From contig AZLU01000016.1 in assembly GCA_002224055.1 (NCBI GenBank), positions 39,514 through 103,513 of the forward strand: DNA of 64,000 bases, read 5' to 3'. Source of the stretch: Pezizomycotina sp. ARF18. Its lineage: Eukaryota; Ascomycota. The notes beneath the pieces were generated by a model, which was given only the letters and a program-made list of their open reading frames with translations, did no database searches and was not told where the DNA came from. The position numbers and the translations under genes are program-made. Within the stretch, counting starts at the first letter, position 1, and every line of letters starts with the position of its first letter. Below, piece after piece: positions 33,468 through 46,426 of the stretch.

Positions 33468-36372
33468 CTAATAAGAAACCGGGCTCTTGCTTGCATACGA
33501 CGGAACGCATCCCGCCGGCTTCGGCTTCTGCTTGTACTGCGGAACGCATCCCGTTGAGGAGCCGGTTCCGGAAGAGGATCCACTTGCAGCTCCCAGTGTA
33601 CCCGGAACGACGGGCTTCGGCGTCTTGGGCTTGGACGGGATGAGGGGTACGTTCGCCTTGGCTTCTCCTTCGCATGGTAGACCGTCGCGGTAACGTCGGT
33701 CCAAACGGGCATCGGCTGGTTCGGCTTCGGCAGTTCAACGTGCGTGCTCGTAACGTTGACCACGACGCTCTTGTGGTCAAACCCGGCGGTACCGTAGGTC
33801 GCGTTCCACGTGAGGTTCTCGTCGCAGTACTTGGCCACAGTATCTGGGTGAAGATCCTTAAGCCTGTTGTCCGCCACCAAGTTGAGGAGCGCAGTGGTGA
33901 GCGGTACGTCACCCTTGAAGGTGTGCACATGCTTAGTACGCGGATACCTGAGGAGGTGAAGACGGCGAAGGAGCCGACCATGTTCGGATCTGTGGACCAG
34001 TTCTCCGGATCGGGGTCGTGCGGGCCCATGAAGAAGTAAAGGCTGAAGGAGCCGTCGGTAGCATCGTTGGAGACGGAGACCTGGGCGAGGTATTCGTTAT
34101 AGCGGCCGGTGCCGTTGAGGAGCTTGCCACGATGCTTGCGGAGATCGGCTTTGTCGGGAGGAGTAGAGAGGTAGACGGTCTTACCGGACGAAGTAGTTCC
34201 CTCGGTATCAGAAGACTCGGTGCTGCTCGAACTGCTGCTGCTGCTGCCGCTCGAGCTGCTGCTTGATGAGCTGCTGCTTGAAGAACTACTGCTCGAACTG
34301 CCGCTGCTGGACTCGGAGCTCGAGGAACTGCTGCTGCTTGAACCGTCGCTGCTAGAACTCGAGGACCTGCTGCTGCTCGAACTCTCCGAACTGCTGCTCG
34401 AGCTCCACGTGCTTGAAGTCTCTCCGCCATTAGACGACAAGGATTCGGTTTTATTGGAGAAGGTGTGAGCGGTGCCGGGGAACTTAGGACCGCCATTGCT
34501 ATTATTGTTGTTGCCGCTGCGACCGTTCTTGTGGAAGAGGCCCAGTGGGTCCCACCATGGCGAAGAAGGCGAGCTGGCTGGAGGAGGGTTGTTATCGTTG
34601 TTGTTGTTGTTATTGTCTTTGCTCTTACCCGTAAGTTCGCCCCACAGGTTGCCCAACCAATCCCTCCAGTTCCAGGGAGCATCAGGGCTGCCTTGGGGAG
34701 GCGGGGGTGGGTTATTACTGCCGTTTGGAGATGATGGTATTCCTGGTGCGGAGCTCGGCTCCAGTCCCGCAGGTGGTGAAACGACCGTGGGTTGTTGAAC
34801 AGGCATCTCACCAACGCTGGTGGAAACCCGTCCCGAAGGTGGTGACACATCTGTTGGTCCTGGCAGAACACTGGCGCTCGTAAATCCGGTGCTGAAGGTG
34901 TCGATACTTCCGTAGGAACTGGCAGGCCAATGCTGGTAGAATCGGGAACCGGTCCCAAAGAGGACGACAGCTCCGTAGGTTCGGGGAGTACGCTACTAAC
35001 AATGGTCGAGGATGGTACAGTCTCAGAGCTGGAGATGACGCTGGAGCTGACGGGCTCTGGGGTGTCTTCGCCATCACCAGCAGCATCGCCGATAGTGTTA
35101 CTGGAACTCGTGCCGCCGTAAAGTTGAGCAATCCTCCGCGAAACGAGGTCCGGGCTCGCGTTATTTGCAATTTCGGGATAGGTGTAACCGAAGTCTTCAC
35201 ACTTCTTGGAGCTGGCTGGGGTCCAGTATTTTCCTGGGGCTCTCTGGAAAGGATGCAACTCCGTGTTATCGTCCGGCTCGCTTCCGGGGAAGCGAGCCTG
35301 CCATAGAGCGTACAACCGATCGACGTTGCAGTGGTGAAGCATGAAACTGGGGTCAAAGCCGGCTCTGCTCAGATCCCACATGTGACCCGGAATGGGTCCG
35401 TCGTTTCTGTCTCCGCCGATGGTGATGTGTACTGCGCCGTGGACGTTCTCGAGGGCGACGCGAGACCGTTCCCAGGAGGAGATAGCTAGAGCGTTGAATA
35501 CATTCTGCCTGAACTCCGTTTGTTTACCCACCATCTCGCTGTTTGTATACGCGTGACGGTTGACGAGCCTTCTGCCTTGCTTGAGTGTCGGATTGCGCAT
35601 TGTCTCATCGTAGATATCGTTCCGAGTGCCCCAGAGTACAACGTTGTCGTCGCCCTTCGACTGGAACTTGTAACTCCTGACGGGGTTACGGATAGTCTTC
35701 TGTCCTTGCGGGGTCATGACGGTGACGCTTTTCGCTTCCCGATTATCGTCCCTTCCTACCTCGACGGGTACACTGGCGTCGGCAGCCCAATCCCAATACG
35801 GTATCCTCATGTTCTGCGCAGCTTGGGTATACCTGTTCTTCTGGTCACCAGCGGGGAATTGTGACGCGATCATGATCGCCGCATCCCTCACGGCCTGCTC
35901 GTAGAGTGCCATGTATGGCCTGTGCCATGGCTGGAACTGCGGGGTGTTGTGCACGCAATATCCGCCGATAACGGACTCCAGCGGCTCGCTCCGGGGTTCC
36001 CCATATCACCGTTCCAGACTATCCTGGTCCCGTGGATACCCATGATGGCGTACCAGGACATGGGATCCTCCTCGGGTTGGTTCTGCATGTAGTCGAGAGC
36101 GAGGTAGTACATGTTCCTGCGGGCTTCGTCCTTGATGAACGTGCGGAACTCCAGGCGGGGTTGAACGTTCGGGAGACCTGGAATTGTGATAAGGTTGTTG
36201 GGCTGGCGATTATTTCCACACGATTCCGGCCACGACCACCGTCGGCGGGGCCGACAGTGAAGGGCCCACCCGGACCCCACTGGCGACGCTCATGCTGGGA
36301 TGGAGCCGCCTCAACCCAAGACGCAGCGAGCGTCAAGGAGACGAGAAAGCTCGAATAGATATTCGATCTCAT
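33468..36372 (-). CDS. Secreted tyrosinase with long serine-rich linker
   Basis: Type-3 copper enzyme oxidising phenols to quinones, used in melanin formation. Signal peptide MRSNIYSSFLVSLTLAASWVEA, then QPNNLITIPGLPNVQPRLEFR, WYAIMGIHGTRIVWNGD, the CuA motif HNTPQFQPWHRPYMALYEQ with copper histidines, and the CuB motifs HGAVHITIGG and FDPSFMLHHCNVDRLYALWQ. A Ser/Thr/Pro region follows, then an Asn-rich stretch, then a tract of roughly 80 residues that is almost all serine, coded by both AGC/AGT and TCN codons. A C-terminal tyrosinase domain follows: NEYLAQVSVSNDATDGSFSLYFF, DPNMVGSFAVF, VPLTTALLNLV. It normally caps the active site until cleaved. The end is Gly/Ser- and Lys/Pro-rich (GCVPSYASKSPVSY). 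Frame changes occur near 36235, 36005 (a G missing in NPG-SEPLESV), 34880, 33950 and 33660. The catalytic core itself is uninterrupted. Confidence 0.9.
34210..34430 (-). repeat. Serine-codon repeat tract in tyrosinase
   Basis: Imperfect CTG/CTC/CGA trinucleotides on the plus strand coding almost only Ser on the minus strand. Mixed AGC and TCN codons argue against a simple recent microsatellite. Confidence 0.85.
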
Positions 36373-39300
36373 TATGAATTATATTTTATTCCCCGTACAA
36401 GGGTTGTTGAAGTTGGTCGTTAAGAAATAGAAAGAAAAACCCTCGGAATTACAATTATACTCTATAGTTCATGAAGTATTAATTCTATAAAGGATATAAA
36501 AGGTCTATGAAGAGATTAGAAAAAACAGAGATCAAAACGTGACCTCCTTCTAGAACAATGATAATACAATAAGACAATGATATCGAAGAGAACCGATCGA
36601 AAAGGAGATCGGAGATTGTAAATAAAATTGCAAAAGAGCGACAGAAGGACTATAGAACCTTCGAAAACTGTCAATGCCCCTATCGGTGGTAGCAGAAATG
36701 CGATAAAGCGAAAGGGAACACGCTTGATCTTTTATAACTATGAGAGTAGATCTGAGATATCTGGTGATCTAACGTCGAGGCTGGCATTATACTTCACCGT
36801 TGCAACAAAAGTGGATCAAAATGTCTTGTCAAATTATGTGACTGGTCCTGTACGACTGCGCAGATTGTCAATCGTCAATACACCAATTTACTTATCCATT
36901 TCTGCTTAGCCTTTTTGCAACCATACACCATCGGCACATACACTGGCACAAACACATAGGCACACACTGTACTGGCGCCATCAATATTTGATTCAGAAAT
37001 CCGGTTTTTTTCGTTGTCAGTTTCGAGATATTATTATATTCCGCATCTCGGCGGGCATGATCTCAGATCGCAAATATAGAAATAATAGAATGGACGCCTT
37101 ACGAGACTTCTTGGTAGAACCCTGAAAGGAAGCGTTCATGTATCGAATCAAACCGTAGAAGCTAGGCGAGTAGGAGCCAAGTCGAGAGATACATGGACGC
37201 CATGCGGGACGTTATGGTCGTTATATCAAACAGAAAAGAAATTTGAAAGCTGAGCCTCCAGAGCAATCAACGCTTTTGGTAGAAAGAGATGAGGGGTTCA
37301 GGGATCAACACTGTTACAGCAGAACTTTGAACCTGGCTTGGGAGCGATAACAGTCTACAGATTAGTGCTGGGCGTTGCAGCGGAAGCGCGATCTGCAGGG
37401 AGAAATTTCCCAAATGGTTCCACCGCTAATTTATGCAGGTCATCTCTGTCATCCAGAAAGGGGAGCGGAAATGACATCAACGTGGATGGGAAAGATGGAC
37501 TTTCGGAGTTCTCGGAGTATTAGTTTAATATAGGAAAGGTCGTTGACATATCCGGACACCTATCGAGTCTCTACGTTACTCAATGAGGCCTGGAGATTAC
37601 ATCGTCCGTTGTCTAAAAGGGCACTAGCGGAAATGTCCCGCGACTTGTCGTGTGATGTAGTAAATCTGTAGAGGCTTTTTTTCTCATCAAGAATTCACTA
37701 GGATGCAGCCCTATGCAAAGAGTAACGGTTTTTCTAATTATAGATATCGATGAGATAGTGCTATCGCTATCTTCCGGAAAGAATGAAGAAAAACCTTGGA
37801 TGGGCTTCTTGGAGCTTCCAGAATCGTCGTGATATTGCTTCATAATGTCTAAAACCTGAGGTCTTTTAAAATGATACCATAACCTGGTCGTCTTGGAAAA
37901 GCCGAATTAATAATAAACATGGACATCCTTCCACCAGTTCACACCGTTTTACAATACTTCCATTAGTCAGTTTAGTATGATTTTTAACATTTCATTTTTC
38001 AGAAAATAAATTCTCAGCGGTTTGAGACATCGTCGAATCGGATATCGTTGAACTGCTGGCGTGAGCACCAAGAGGAGCATTAACATCCATCACTATTGGC
38101 GCCTAGTTTCGTGGCAGAAAAAATAACTTGCCGAAGAAAAACCTGGAGAGAGCAAAGTCATCGTAAGGCTGAGACTTCTGAGAGTTCCCCTAACCCGAAT
38201 TCGAATGATCGTGATGCTTCGAATTACGAAAAAGGATATGTTCCGTATTCATGAAAGTCAGAGATCATACTCCAACCGACATCGCCAACTGAACGTAGTA
38301 TCGGCCGGAAGCCTAGCGATTGTATCACACGTGGTTAATAAAAATTCTCATTGCTGTCTTTCGTAAGTCTCGACAATATAGACGCCTTGAGAAGCGGTAT
38401 TTTGAAGAAGGCTCGAAGTCGCGTATAGCTCCCCATGCAGGGTGCCTCGCGAGACGAAATTCAAGCATGTATCGCGAATCGTAGGTTAATGTTAAGAGGG
38501 TATCCCCAGCGATTTCCGTAGAGCAATCAACCCAGCCGATGACACAATTCTCAAACAGTTGGCTACTCTTAGGGACTATTATGAGGTGATGTATTCTTGA
38601 TACATACCTGATATCGTGAATGTTTTCTATACGCTTGATTCTCAAACCGCACCGAGGGAATATGATTGCTAAGAAACCTACTTACAGGCAATGAACCCAT
38701 GCTGCCAACTAAGGGCCGTTAATCAAATAATCATATATAGACTCGTTTCCTTCCTTGGTAACTATACGTTTCGTTCCTTGGTAACTATACGTTTCCTATC
38801 AGTTAACATAAAACAAGAATCAGTTGACGTTGATGCTTGTATCAAGAGAATTGGAATCCAATTAGAAAAGAAATTTAAAACGCTTGAGGGTATGTATAAT
38901 GACCTAAAGGCATGTTCACTCGCGGTTTAGATAAACTGCCCGTAGCAAGTATGAATTCCCTTGTTGCATCTCGAACCATGCAGAACTTACCACTTGCCTT
39001 GCGTCCTCATATTTGAAACCCCTAGTCTTCTAGTATGATCAACAGCGGCCAGATCCTAAAGCAGGTTGGTAGAAATTCCTTGAAGAGTATCGCCCCTCAA
39101 CCTGTTTGGAGTCGGGGAGGTTTTATAACTTTGCCTTCATTCCGATGTAATTCGTCAGATAGCCACTCAAACTTTCACAAAGATTGACTCTCGATCCGAC
39201 AATTTCATGTCCCAAGACTCTTAGCTGATGATCGAAGAATTGCAAATTTCGCTGTTCTTCGATAATGGGGAATTTTTTAAAAAGTCTGCACTAGTTTGCA

Positions 39301-39954
39301 GTAGCTATAGATCATCCTGGCTAAGAAATCACAAAGAGAGGGATGGGGAAATCGCCGCCCAGTCCCATCATTCCTCAGGACCTTCCTCAGAGCCATTCCA
39401 TTGCTTCGTTATCCCTTACATGTTGTCGTAGCAGCACAGAAGAAACTGCCAATAGTCCTCAATAGTGTTCAACAGTGCTGTAGTCCAAATGTTTCCAAAG
39501 GGCGCAGGAAGGCGAAAAGAAGTTACGTAGTTGTGAAATGTGGATAGGGCGAGCTAGTAGCAAAACACTGCTAGAGGGTGGGTGCAAGCAAGAACAACGC
39601 CGTAATCATGACTTCTCGAATGAGATAGCAAAACAAGCCTGCATTCAGTGGAGGAGTTGCAAACAACTTATCAACAGTAAAGCTAAATGGGAGCAGAGGG
39701 TGCTCATCTTCTCTCTATATAAAGACGACGAGTTGATCCAACTGGTTACTCATTCAAACTTGCCTGGACCAACAGTGTCAAGCTCCAGTGTCGCTCCTTT
39801 AAGATTCCTGGCGCTTTCGAATAAGTGTTTTTGGTTGCAGGTTTTTTGTTCTTCCTGTTTTTTTCCATTCATTCGCTTCTTTTCGTTTCTTTTCGCTCGT
39901 TCAACGTTCCTAGTCGCTCGTTATCCCTCTGCTCTGCTTTGAGGTCGCCTAACA
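36373..39954. other. Divergent intergenic region
   Basis: 3.6 kb between the tyrosinase and the threonine-rich secreted protein gene, transcribed away from each other. No convincing gene. It contains a 22-23 bp tandem duplication at about 38751-38795 and, at its right end, a TATA box and a pyrimidine-rich leader for the next gene. The open frame 39538-39942 lies inside that leader and I do not call it. Confidence 0.4.
39716..39723 (+). promoter_or_regulatory. TATA box of the threonine-rich secreted protein gene
   Basis: TATATAAA, 232 bp before the ATG at 39955. The interval ends in a long C/T-rich stretch (39840-39935), a common feature upstream of strongly expressed fungal genes. Confidence 0.5.
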
Positions 39955-42900
39955 ATGCGCCACGTCAACTCGCTGCTCGTGCTGGCAACTCTTGGGGAAC
40001 TCGCGTCGGCGGGTCCTCTCAAGGGTAGCGCCAAGGTCAAGAGGAACGGCAAATACTGCCCTAACAAGAACTACAAGCCGGCCGTCGCTCCGCCCCGCCT
40101 CCACCTCCGCCTCCACCGCCTCCCCCGCCGCCGGCGCCAACTTGCCTCGGGTACCACACCCCGTGCTCCGAGTGCGAGGAGGGCTCCCCCGAGAAATCCC
40201 CGGTCCCCATTACTTGCCAGGGTCAAGTCGTAACCACCCACACCCCTTGCGGCTGCCCACTGGCTACGATACTTCCACTTACAAGTGGTACTCCACCGTC
40301 GGTCCTTACTACACGGTGCCCAGCCTGAGATCACCCACGGTGCTCAGTGCGTCACCATCCCGTCCGAGGTGCCCACCCCGGCTTGCCCGCTCGTTGTGGC
40401 TTCCGCCGTCTGCCCGGGACCAGGTATCTACGGACATTGGCGGTGGCTACAGCACCGTCACCGTCCCTGCCGAAGCCGGGCCCACGACGTGCTACTACCC
40501 CGTCGCCGTCCAGTCCAAGGTCTTCGACAACCCCGGAGTTTACAACAACTACGGTGGGCCGCCAGTTACCGTCGTCCACGAAGCTTGCCCGACGACTTGC
40601 TACTACAACGCCGCCGAGGAGCAGCAGAAGTACCAGATCGCTACCGTCGCCTGCCCCACCCCTGGTGTCTACCAGTACGGTGGATCCGCCGTCCACGTCG
40701 CCCCCGAAGCCTGCCCGACCACCCTCTACTTCCCCTGCGAGAAGGAGGAGACTTACTACACTTGCGACGCTCAGGATTACTTTGAGTGGCAGGGGCAGGG
40801 TCACCAGTACCACAACGATGCTTACGAATCTTGGGGAGGACACTCTCACTCCGCCGGACAGCTCGCCGTCGTTGCTCACCGCTGCCGCGGTGATGTCTGC
40901 GATAGTTGGCCTGAGGTTTGGAGTGGCAGCCACCAGGTTGACACCTACGTCCAGCCGGAATACAACGGTTACCTGAGCGGCTACTGCGGCCACAACGGTC
41001 CTTGCACGATCTGGGGCGATGACTCCGAGTACGGACAGTCTTCCGGCTACGGACAATCCTCTGCCTACGGACACGGCGGCCACTGGGGATCCGATGGTTA
41101 CAATTCTGACAACGGTTACCCCGTCAGTGTCGACGCCACCAGCAGGTGGGGACCCGGAGACTTCTTCGGCGGCAACTTCGGCTTTGGACACGGCGGTCAC
41201 GGAGGCTACGGCTACGGTGGACGCGGCGGACACGGATACGGCGGTCGCGACAGCGGTGTCAACATCGTCATCAACATCAACAATGCCCGACCTACGTCCG
41301 CACTTCCACCCGCCTGCCCGCACCACAAAGACCACCACCAAGTTCGTCACCACTACGTCTCTGCCGGTACCAAACCGTCACGCAGACGAAACCACAACCA
41401 GCACCCAGCCGTCCCTCCTCCCGACCAACGGCAGCACCACCCCAGGAAGCGCCACTGGTCTTCGGCCTCGACTTCGATCTCTACTACTACCAGCTCTAAC
41501 ATCCCACCGGTTCTAACACCCTCCATTCGTGATCGGCATCAACGGTCTCGGCATCAGGAAGCGTGCCACCGGCGGATACCTCGGTTTCGTCAACACCCTC
41601 AAGGTCCTTCCCTTGGTCGCGTCACCGACGCCAGCATGGCCGCCCAGTTCGCCCTCAACAACAATCAGCTGCTCGTCCTGAACGCCGGATCCGATGAGGT
41701 TGCCGCCTCGCCCGCCGATGTCGCGGCTGGCTTTCACGCCGTCCGCGTTGTCCCCCCAGGCACCACCGGAGTCTACCCCAACATCTTCACCACCATCAAC
41801 GGCGGACTCAACTGGGATAACGCCGCATTCGGCCGCCACCCCGCTGCCTTCTGTATCACCTCGGACACCAACCTCCTCGTCGGTATCTACAAGAACGGCG
41901 TCACCCCCCCTAACTGCGCGGGCGTCAACCTCGGCGCTGAGGCTCCCCCAACCGCGGCGGTACCTTCACCTCGACCACGGTACAGACTTCGCTAACAACC
42001 AGCACCGGGTTCACTACCGTCACGAGCACCGATAGCGTCGGTTCGACCTTCACCACTGTCGTCAGTTTTTCCACTACGCAAACTTTCAGCGTCTCTGTCA
42101 CGACCACGTTTCGACAAGCACAACAACTACAAGCACAGATCTTACTACCAGTACAGATTTTACTACAGTACAGATCTTACTACCATACAGATCTTACTAC
42201 AAGCACTGGTAAGTTGCAGCGACGATATTTTCCCTCCTTTTCTTTCTTAATCCTTCCCACATTTGCATATCTTGCTTCCTGTACATTGTCAGCTTGAACT
42301 GGCTTGCGACCGTTGTTTCAATGCCAGGTATCGACTGCTGAGTGTACAAAGGTCAGTTTTGGATTTTCGCTCATGAGATCCTTAAACTATTCGCTCGTAA
42401 CACTTTTGGAATTCTGTTTCTTCAGCGTATGCGAAGAGAGGTCGTCCTTTATACGGTTCTTGATACCGTTGCCGCCCAATTTTTATTTGTTGCGGTTGTT
42501 CGTGTTTATATGGTCATTGTACCATATGTAAACCCAGGGTCTCCGTTGCGCTCTGTTACATCTTCCCTTCGATCGGATTGAATATATGCTAACCTTCTTT
42601 CGGCGTTCAGACACTACCACGACGACTGGTAATGACGAGACCCTCCTTTCTCAGCGATGGCTGCTGTGCGATATTTCGCGCTTAGCTAACGGATGATTCT
42701 ACTCTCCAGATACTACAAGCAAGACCCTGTCATTCTCAAACCACGACCACAGGTAAAGAGCGCACGCTATAGCGAGCCAGCCGGCCGCTTCACCCCGGTT
42801 GCCCGGTTAACGTATCCGACAACATCTAGGCACTACTAGCACAACTCAGACTACAACAACAACTGGTAAGTTGGATCAGATCGTATCTACTCGATTTAGA

Positions 42901-43890
42901 GTCTCCATACGCGCACGCTAACAATGCTCGGCGTTTTTTAGATACTATGAGCACAACTCAGACAACAACGACTACTGGTAAATGAAGATATTTGCCCCCT
43001 GATCGAGCTGTGCCGCTCTTTCCTGCGATGTAGGGCCCGACCGGGCGCCGCACCGGGCCTCTGCGGGCCCGATTATTGGACGTTCGCTAACGTATGATCC
43101 TGTCTGTAGATACCACGAGCGTAACTTCATCCTTCTCGACTACTACTACCGGTTTGTTGCTTCCTCCCAAGTTTTACACCTCAAAACATGTGCAATATTT
43201 GTAGCATCGCCGATTTTTTCTGTGCTGACCCGGTCCGCTGCCTGCTCCAGGACGACATCGACTACGACAACAAAGTCCACTACTACAACTACTACTACTA
43301 CAAGCACTTCCGTTACAACGTCTACTACCGACGTGTGCGCGCCCACGAACAGCGCCATCACCGCATGGGGAACCCCGGATTCGAGGACACGGACCCGGCT
43401 TCCGGAGCCTTCACCCTCGGGCCCTGGGTCTGCTCGGACGCACCAAGTGCAGAGAGTACGGCCCCGATATCAACGCCGCCGATCTCGCCGCGACGTCCGC
43501 TCGGGAGACGCCGACGCCGCCTCCAGGACACCGGCGCGACCCTGTACCAGCCCGTCCAGGTGTGCGGCGACCACAGGACTTACTACCTTACCTTCTGGGC
43601 CACTTACGACGCCGCCATCCCGGAAACTGTTACTCCCAGGTCGACGTCCTCGATGGTGCCACGCTCGCCGCTACTTCCTTCCAGTCCACCGCGATCCTCA
43701 TCACGACGCGCAGACCTTCCACCAGCAGCAGATCACGTTCACACCGCCGGCGGACAACACCGGAACCGTCGTCGTCCGGATCCAGAACATCTGTACTCAA
43801 GGCGGTCTGGCAGCCGGTTCGCACATCAACCTGTTCGTGGACGACTTCCAGCTCAACGACAAGGCGTACAACTACCAGGGTATCAGCTAG
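39955..43890 (+). CDS. Large secreted modular protein (Cys-rich, Gly-rich, DUF7908-like, Thr-linkers)
   Basis: Start MRHVNSLLVLATLGELASA is a signal peptide. Next comes a Cys-rich region with repeats of the form GGGYSTVTVPAEAGPTTCYYP, VTVVHEACPTTCYYN and VHVAPEACPTTLYFPC. A Gly/His/Tyr-rich stretch (GHGGHGGYGYGGRGGHGYGG) and a Thr-rich linker follow. Then a folded domain: TGGYLGFVNTL, AAQFALNNNQLLVLN, PNIFTTINGGLNWDNAAF, AAFCITSDTNLLVGIYKNG, PPNCAGVNL, which resembles DUF7908 of fungal secreted proteins. A second Thr-rich linker is built from five micro-exons (42611-42628, 42710-42752, 42830-42865, 42942-42977, 43110-43151) with GTAA-type donors and CTAAC branch sites. The last exon (from 43251) gives a beta-rich module, NPGFED, YYLTFWATYDAAIPG, ITFTPPADNTGTVVVRIQNIC, HINLFVDDFQLND, similar in style to a carbohydrate-binding domain. 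Likely cell-wall or extracellular. The joins of exon frames are partly broken by indels; treating it as one gene is an inference. Confidence 0.7.
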
Positions 43891-44553
43891 AGGAAGCGCT
43901 CTAGTCTTCCCCGTAGAAAACGGAACCGTCGGAAGAAAAGGTTTCCTTCCTCGCAAGCACAAACGCCAAAGGGCGAACAAGAAAGATTATATATTTTTTA
44001 CATTCATGTACTTTTTATCTTCTTCTTACATTCTTCCCCAACTAGTTTATCTTTCTCATTCTTCAACCTCTTCCTCTTCTTTCCAAGCAGTACCAATACC
44101 ACGGCTTTTAGGAACAAGGCGAAAGAAACGTGTATATTAGATGATTTTAATCCTTTATTTCCTTGTTTATGTTCAGTTATTGGTTCGTTTCTTTTATCGA
44201 AATTTCAAAACAGATATGTAACAAGATCATGATGCCAGCGCACACATGTGGAGGGGGGGCGATTCATGTTAATTATATCCAAGTCCAATCCTCTCTCTCA
44301 CGCAATCCTGTTAGATTACTTACCATGTTTACTGCTAAAAAGCGCCTTTAGGGTCAATTTCAACCCGATTTTTTTCTCTTTTTTCTCCTCTACATATGCT
44401 GGAAACAATGTGTGAGATTGCAGCCCTGTAGATATTGCGCTGCTTGATTGATGTTACGACACTAACCATCGTACGCTTTTAGATTGGAATGCGCACCGCG
44501 AACGTATCAAGGTCGTCCGTAGACAGTACGACTGAAAGAGATTGAAAATGTTA
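43891..44553. other. Intergenic, no gene seen
   Basis: 3' region of the threonine-rich protein gene; T-rich. No coding signal beyond the stop at about 43890. Confidence 0.4.
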
Positions 44554-45110
44554 CTAGTTGAAAGGTATACTGCTGAGTGAGTCTAGAGAGTGATGGAAAT
44601 CGAAATCGAAATAGAGGGAGCATCTACTGGATGGTTTGGGTGTTGATGGAGATGAAGTGGTGCGGCAGATCGATGTCGGAAGACATCTCGTGGCTGTAGC
44701 TTGGGGTGCAGGATTAAGAACATTAGCTGAAAACCCTTTGGAGAGCAAAGTAGAGGAGATCGTGGTACGATACTGACGTAGCTGGAGGAGGAGAAGGAGT
44801 ACGGTGGAGCCCCGGGCTCTAGCTGATGGAGGAGGTGCTGTGGATGGAGCCTGAGACGTTCGGGGAGTAAGTTCGGGGGAGCGATGAGATCCTGTGACGA
44901 GGCTTTGGAACTGCAGACCGAGGATGTTAGTCAAAGGTTCAAAGAGCCCGATCAAGAGCCTAGCTAACGGTTGCTCACTGCTAGAGGAGACAGGACGGGG
45001 AGAAAATTGTGCCGGGATGATACTCACTCACAGAAATGGGCAGCGGTGGTTACGTAACGATGACCGGGTTGTCTAACGGTAGCGACCACGAAGAAGATAT
45101 GAGACGCCGC
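44554..45110 (-). CDS. Possible small spliced gene, unknown
   Basis: A good intron can be drawn at 44911-45031 on the minus strand: donor GTGAGTGAG, branch TGACTAAC, acceptor CTGCAG. The preceding stretch reads SHIFFVVATVRQPGHRY, and the following exon is open in the frame starting FQSLVTGSHRSPELTPRTSQ down to 44554. No family recognised and a second frame of the exon is also open, so the product is uncertain. The intron is the only strong sign of a gene. Confidence 0.3.
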
Positions 45111-46426
45111 CGGGGGGGGGGGGGGTTTGCACGGAAGGGCGATGATTAAGATAGATAGTCAGGATAAAAAGTCTATTTAAGAGGAGGTGGGAAAGTTGAG
45201 GGTTTTGAATTTAGAAAGACTTGGTGAACTTGCTTGATTAGTATAGAAAATTGACACAAAAAATTAAAAGCAACCAAAAAAGAGGAAGCGCGTGGTGGTG
45301 TCGTCTGTAAGAAAGATATCTCTCATCGCGAATACATGGAGGCGTAAGTGACTGTACTGACCCACCATTTATTTTAAAGAGGAAGCCCGCGACAGGCGCG
45401 CAAGCGCCTATTAACAATTTGGTGCGAAAGGAGTAGAAATTAGTAAGTCGTTCTAGGATGAATTGAAAGGCTACGCTGAGGAGTAGACGCCAATGAGCTT
45501 AGGGGAGAGGCGGCTGCTGAGAGCTTTGTTTTGAAGTGGACTCGCTTTAGCTAAAGACACTTCTATCTATCTAAATAAATAAATAAATAATAAATAAATA
45601 AATAAATAAATAAATAAAGAATGTAGAAATCCTCGCTACGGGGCCATGTTATCTCATTATCGGCGTCTTAACAATTGATAGCGCAAGAAAAACCACTCGT
45701 CTCTAGTAAATTGAGAGCCAATAACTGACCAATGACTGACTCGACTCAGAAATGTATTGGTATTCGCACACCCCCATAAGCGCTGGCACTCGTTTACATT
45801 TGGTCCGGTGTAAAATTAATTAAGAAGCTTTATTTTACCGGCTCCTAGTAACCGGCGTATTTTGTTTAGATTTCCGGTGCGGAAGAGGAAAGAAGATCGC
45901 GAGATGGCAGCGCATCCTAGCACAGCCTGACATGACGAATAGAGACTGATTCTGATATCTCGCAGTTAAGTTGGAGGAAGTAGGCCTTCTACATCACCGT
46001 AAGTTAACATTGTACTCGAAGTTTGGTGCTATTCTAGAACATCACGAGCTTCTTTGTTTTGTTTACTGTTCCCAAGGGGAAAGAAAAAAAAAAGTTCGCC
46101 TTTTTTACCTTCAAGCTTCGACAAAACCATACTCCCAACGGGCTTAATACCAAAAAACCTTCAGAATACAAACGTCGCGCCGCCATGGCAGAGATTCTAG
46201 AACCTCGCACTATGAAATCCTAATTCCCCAATCAAGCGAGGCCCGTCACTATTTAAATGTCCCAGCTATCGCGGTGATTCCGCTTTTTCTTATCTCTCAG
46301 GATTCAATCGAAGGGGAACTTAAAGCGGGAAAAAGGGAAAAGTTCACATACACCTAGAGTACGTCTATACAGAGCAAATTTTCGCACCAAAAAAAGAAAA
46401 AAAAAAAAAAAAAAGTAAACTGCAAC
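45111..46426. other. Intergenic with simple repeats
   Basis: No gene seen. Contains a G-run near 45112-45125, an AAAT microsatellite (45572-45618) and an A-rich stretch just before the next gene (46389-46414). Confidence 0.45.
45572..45618. repeat. (AAAT)n microsatellite
   Basis: About eleven tandem copies of TAAA/AAAT with one interruption. Confidence 0.95.

Noticed and set aside
34220-34468. Leucine-rich open frame on the plus strand
   Set aside because: It is the antisense of the serine tract in the tyrosinase; CTG/CTC codons are an automatic mirror of the serine codons.
39538-39942. 134-codon open frame before the threonine-rich protein gene
   Set aside because: It spans the TATA box and the pyrimidine-rich leader of that gene and has no motif.
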